Source of the DNA: Polydactylus sextarius
Taxonomy: Eukaryota; Chordata; Actinopteri; Polynemidae
DNA: 64,000 nucleotides
NCBI GenBank assembly: GCA_016801845.1
Contig: CM028923.1
Coordinates: forward strand, 10,919,001-10,983,000
Direction of reading: 5' to 3'
Below are positions 60,101 to 64,000 of the stretch, one piece after another. The notes beneath the pieces were generated by a model. The model saw only the letters and a list, made by a program, of their open reading frames with translations. It ran no database searches and was not told the origin of the DNA. Made by a program: the position numbers and the translations under genes. How positions within the stretch are numbered: the stretch's first letter is position 1; each line of letters opens with the position of its first letter.

Positions 60101-60989
60101 TCACATTTCACTTTGGCAACATTAAGTCTTGATTGGTTAAAAATTGTATTTGTTATATCATCTACCTTCATGTGTATTGGCACCCAAAACGAATCCAAAA
60201 CAAACACTGACTTATTTCCATGGAGGCCATCCAAATATTAACATTGTGTGAGAAATGCTGATAAAGATTCATGAAAGAGTATGATACCCACATTATCTCT
60301 GGGTTTTTTTTGTTTGATGAGGTAAAAAAAAAAAAACAAATAGGTGGAATACAAACAGACACAGGGTCTGAGTCTTTCTCTTTCCAGTTTGTGTTGCATC
60401 ATTGTAGTCCACCTCATTGTCTACAAGTTGAAATTTGCTATATAACACAATGTTACCATAATGTAGTCTAACATATAAACCAATTAACAAAACTTAACTC
60501 TAATATGAGACACAGCAGTGCCATGGTAGTTTTTATTGAAGTAATTATATTTCATATATTGAAATCCTGTGGGTTAATTTTGTGTTTTTATATTCACTTA
60601 CAACAAGTGCAACAAGTGAGCGTGAATACATTTTTCTCCTTTTTTACCACATAAATAGCTTTGCACAGAGCTGGTTTATGTTATTCCCTATTGCAGCTGC
60701 TTTTCTTGCTTTTTAATTTCAGTTTCAATATCCATCCTGTTTTTTTGCTCTGCTTTCCCCAGCTTCCGCATACTGACTTTACCTCCATTTGTCTATCCAT
60801 TAATAAGCCTAACACTCCTACCTCTCACCCTCACTGCCCCTTCCAGGTTGACCATGGAGGTGCCCAGCCCACAGTGTCTCCGAGAAGAGCTACTGTGGCT
60901 CCAGCAGAACCTGTCAGTGCTGGGTTCTCCTGTCGTTCTCTGCCACAACGACCTGCTCTGCAAAAATATCATCTACAACCAGAAGGAGG
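57168..60989 (+). CDS. etnk1: Ethanolamine kinase 1, first four coding exons (continues past window)
   Basis: The enzyme phosphorylates ethanolamine with ATP, the first step of the CDP-ethanolamine (Kennedy) route to phosphatidylethanolamine, in the cytosol. Exons seen are 57168-57314, 58696-58955, 59172-59312 and 60847-60989, about 230 residues. The ATG sits in an ideal context (ACCATGG) and starts MANYIHVPDEAPAVPKIDV, matching human ETNK1. Then come FTDGITNKLLGCYVG, VRIYGNKTELLVDR, YCTFNNGLCYEFLQG and LARQLAKYHAIHAHNGW-type sequence. LCHNDLLCKNIIY near residue 217 is the phosphotransferase (Brenner-type) motif with catalytic Asp and Asn. The next expected exon (FIDYEYSGYN region) was not found before 64000, so the rest lies to the right. 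Confidence 0.95.
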
Positions 60990-63900
60990 GTGAGTATAAA
61001 CTGCACAAGTGTAATCCTAAGCATTTCTATATGACTGAATTGCATTGTAGTGTGGTCTGCACTGGTCCCTACGCTCAGGTAGGATTGCATTACCTGTACT
61101 TCCTCAACCGTAGTCACATGCTTCACTCATTGTCCATTTGCATGGGGCTGCAGGCATAGAACCAGAATGGTCAGATAAGAGTCCTATATTTGGATATTAG
61201 GCTAATGTACTAGGTGGAGTCCTTATTTGAAAAAAATGCAAACAAGACACATGTTGAAGTCTGTTTAAACTAAATTGTGTTTACTTTCCTCCTATACATT
61301 CTCAAAAATGATCAAAACATGGTGAGCTCCAGGTTTCAATTACTGCACCTTTTAAAATCTTGATCATTAGTGCACAGTGAAACTTTTGCCGATTTTGAAT
61401 TTTATTGTTTTTGTTTTCTTTCTTTTTTAAATTTAAAATTGTATCTAATCTGTCATTCTAATTCTATGCTAAAAAAAATTAAATGAAAAGGGAAAACCAC
61501 TATAATCAGCCTCAACAAACAATGGCATTACATCATACCACATACCAAAACTCAGTTTCATTAACAGCAGTTTTTTTGCTGTTTTTTTTTTTTTGTTGTT
61601 GTTTTTTTGATGGTATGAATGTCAAGCAACGTGTCCTCAGGCAAACTTATTAGCTAACTGTGAGATTCTTACTGACTGTATTTACTGAAGTCAGTGAAAC
61701 TGTGCTAAGCATTGTCTTTGTAGCAGAGGAATGGCGGAGTAAATGGGTGCGAAAGAATAAGCAAAGGGGGGCAGGAGGATAGCATTTTCTGTATGTGGGA
61801 GGTGGGGAGGGTTTTTAAGGGAGGGTTTAAGAGCTGTCAGCCCCCTTGTTGACTTGCAACGAGGGGTGGGGCCCTTCTCACAGCTCCTTGTGTCTAGCCT
61901 TTCTCCCCTAGGAATGACAGCTGAGGCTGTGGCTGCCCTGCGCCACCCTGCCCTGGGGAGGCAATGGAGAGAGACAAACCTCACGCACAGTCGGCTCTGA
62001 GGGCCCTCAAGTAGTCTGCCCACTGCTCAGGCTAATCGGGATGAGTTCATGGCAGCAGTAGGAGCCTCGTACCTACTTATCACCCTCCAATGCTTCTTGA
62101 CCACCAGTTCCCTCTCACGTCTTATTGCTAGGCCTCTTACAATATTAATACACAGCTGTGTTTTATGGTTTCCACTTGCTTTAAGTCACTCTTAGCGCCA
62201 AATGTCCAAAACACAAAGCTCCTTTCCATCCTTTTCCATCTCTCTCTGCAACTCAATCATCTGCAAACTATTTAAGTGAATATGTCTGATGATATTCTGC
62301 ATTTTTGTAATTCTCAATAAATCCCATGAAAAGATCAAAGCCAAAAATGAATTTATCCTACTAACATATAGTGACCATGGAGCCAAAACCACTTGTTTTG
62401 GTGTATTATTGTTATTGTATGTATGCATTGTTAATTCCTCTGAGCCACAGGCCTCTGTTGTTTCCCATGAGGAACTATGAAAAACACACCAGACAGCCAC
62501 AGAGTTTCACTGGGTAACATGTCAGCAAATATTCATTAATTCACCAAATGTGTGATGGCTGAAAACAATCCTCGCTTTGCTTAAACACTACAGCGTCCAG
62601 CTGTTGTAAGAACTGAATGAGCCAATTTTTAAGAATAAATTTTGTGACTTATCCATAAATCTCCATAAATCTTCTACAATTTCTTTTATGGGATTTGGAG
62701 ACATTAACAATGTTGTAGAATATCTTCAGCCTTAAAGTTTAAAGCTGAAACATACCTCTGCAAAATTGCAGGGAAGGAAAGGAATACAAATGTGGCTGCA
62801 GACTTACAGAAACTCATTTGAATTGATAACTCTGCATATCGCACAAGCACACGTCTGGTTCAGAAAGGAGAGATATTCAGTATCACTGGGATTGGGCTTC
62901 CTGTATATCCATTTTAGAAAAATACAGCCTTGTCTAAAGGGCAATAATATTCATACATATATTATAGCTCTCTTGTTCGGACACATTAAAGTCTATGTAC
63001 AAAATTCACACAGGTCTGCAGACTTGCAGAATCATGTTTTATGCTTCAATAAATAGGATGAAAGAGGCTGAACTTATCAACACAGTCTTATTGATTAAGA
63101 GCCTGAATAGAGAGGAATTTTCCCTCTGGTGTTAACACATACGTCTTAACACTGACAACACAACCAGACCGAGCAAACAAATGACAATCACAATGGGATT
63201 GACAAACATAGTTAAGTCCAAGCGCTTCAGCTCCAAGCTATAATAACCACACTAATGACAACGCCCACCCGAGCTGTCCTAGCCCTCGATGTTATAATCC
63301 CTGCTTTAGAAGCTGTAAAACAACAGAGTTGTCATTCAAAGAAACTTAACTACCCACACTACTTCCTTTCACTTTTGCGCAGACGTTGCTGAATTGAAAT
63401 CACTTTTCTGCCAGACGTGAAAGCAGAGAATGTGCCACTTCCTGTATTGATTTAAAAAAAAAACAGAGGTAGTAGAAGCACCAACCATATTCTGTTAAAA
63501 GTTTTCTTAAAAAGTGCTGACTGTCTTTTCTTCTCTCTCTTTGTCTCTCTTTACATCAGTTATAACTTCCCTGTCACTTTACTCATGCACTCAAAAAAAA
63601 AAAAAAAAACACTTTTTACTTCGTCCCGAGAGCCACAAAATGTGCAGTTCAGCTGCCAACAGGAAGCTGCTCAAAGATTCTTTCATTTGCAGAGGCAGCA
63701 GAGTTGTCACACTATTGGGTTCACAACAAACCAATGGGATGGGAGCATTCGAGGGGAGTGTTGAGAAGGAGGAAGTGAGGATCCATGTGTGAGGGGTGGG
63801 TGGGGGGAGAACAGGAATTGGAGTTTGGCTGCAGGGCCTGATGTTTCGGCACTGTGCGTGGGAGTAAGAATGGATAAAAGACAAATGTGTCAGTGAGAGA

Positions 63901-64000
63901 GTGAGCATGTGTGAAAGATGTGTTTGCCCCAACCTTTTCATCTGCTGCACAGGGGGGCTATAGCCACTGCCTGGAGGTGTTCAGTTGTGTCCCGCTAGGA
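60990..64000. other. etnk1 intron 4 (partial)
   Basis: No further etnk1 exon was found. A GC-richer block lies at about 61720-62060, and poly-A/T runs occur near 61585 and 63591-63609. The 63500-64000 end holds TC-rich and AG-rich sequence with no recognised gene. Confidence 0.6.
63591..63609. repeat. Poly-A run
   Basis: A run of about 18 A residues inside the etnk1 intron. Confidence 0.9.

Overview
The window is vertebrate nuclear DNA, almost certainly from a teleost fish. It has short GT-AG introns, many CA/GT microsatellites, Tc1-type transposons with the fish TIR 'CACTTTATTAGG', and two other dispersed repeats typical of fish assemblies. It also has the gene order slco1 - iapp - pyroxd1 - etnk1, known from vertebrate chromosomes (human 12p12 carries the same group). 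All five genes found, counting the tandem slco1 pair as two, are on the + strand apart from one extra: mucin, slco1 copy A, slco1 copy B, iapp, pyroxd1 and etnk1, so six genes in total. I see no minus-strand host gene.

Region 1 (about 552-17375) is the 3' part of a secreted gel-forming mucin gene; its first exons lie upstream of the window. I could place 39 exons: the second half of D1, then D2, D'-D3, one large Pro/Thr/Ser repeat exon made of 168-bp units, a cysteine-rich linker, D4 with a GDPH motif, VWC and a C-terminal cystine knot. As written, the repeat exon holds a 103-bp partial duplication that breaks the reading frame. A nearly complete Tc1 element sits in the intron before the cystine-knot exons, and a second copy in the opposite orientation lies about 2.7 kb further on.

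Region 2 (17400-21250) is repeat-rich intergenic DNA: a minisatellite, a teleost dispersed repeat, the second Tc1 copy and an AT-centred palindrome.

Region 3 (21250-42300) holds two tandem organic anion transporter genes (OATP1/SLCO1). Both resolve into 14 coding exons with summed lengths divisible by three (690 and 775 residues). Ten of the 14 exons have identical lengths, so they are duplicates. The downstream copy looks most like SLCO1C1, the thyroxine transporter of brain vessels.

Region 4 (44700-55730) holds iapp (amylin precursor, 129 residues) and pyroxd1 (FAD/NAD-dependent oxidoreductase, 502 residues, 13 exons). Region 5 (about 56700 to the end) holds the first four coding exons of etnk1 (ethanolamine kinase 1), which runs off the right edge.

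The genes do not form a pathway; they share only ancestral linkage. No new biological system was evident. The most notable points are the mucin frame break and repeat architecture, the inverted Tc1 pair around the mucin's cystine-knot exons with a frameshift shared by both copies, and a predicted non-amyloidogenic amylin. Gene models were assembled by eye from splice signals, frame continuity and recalled family sequences. No alignment or database search was run.
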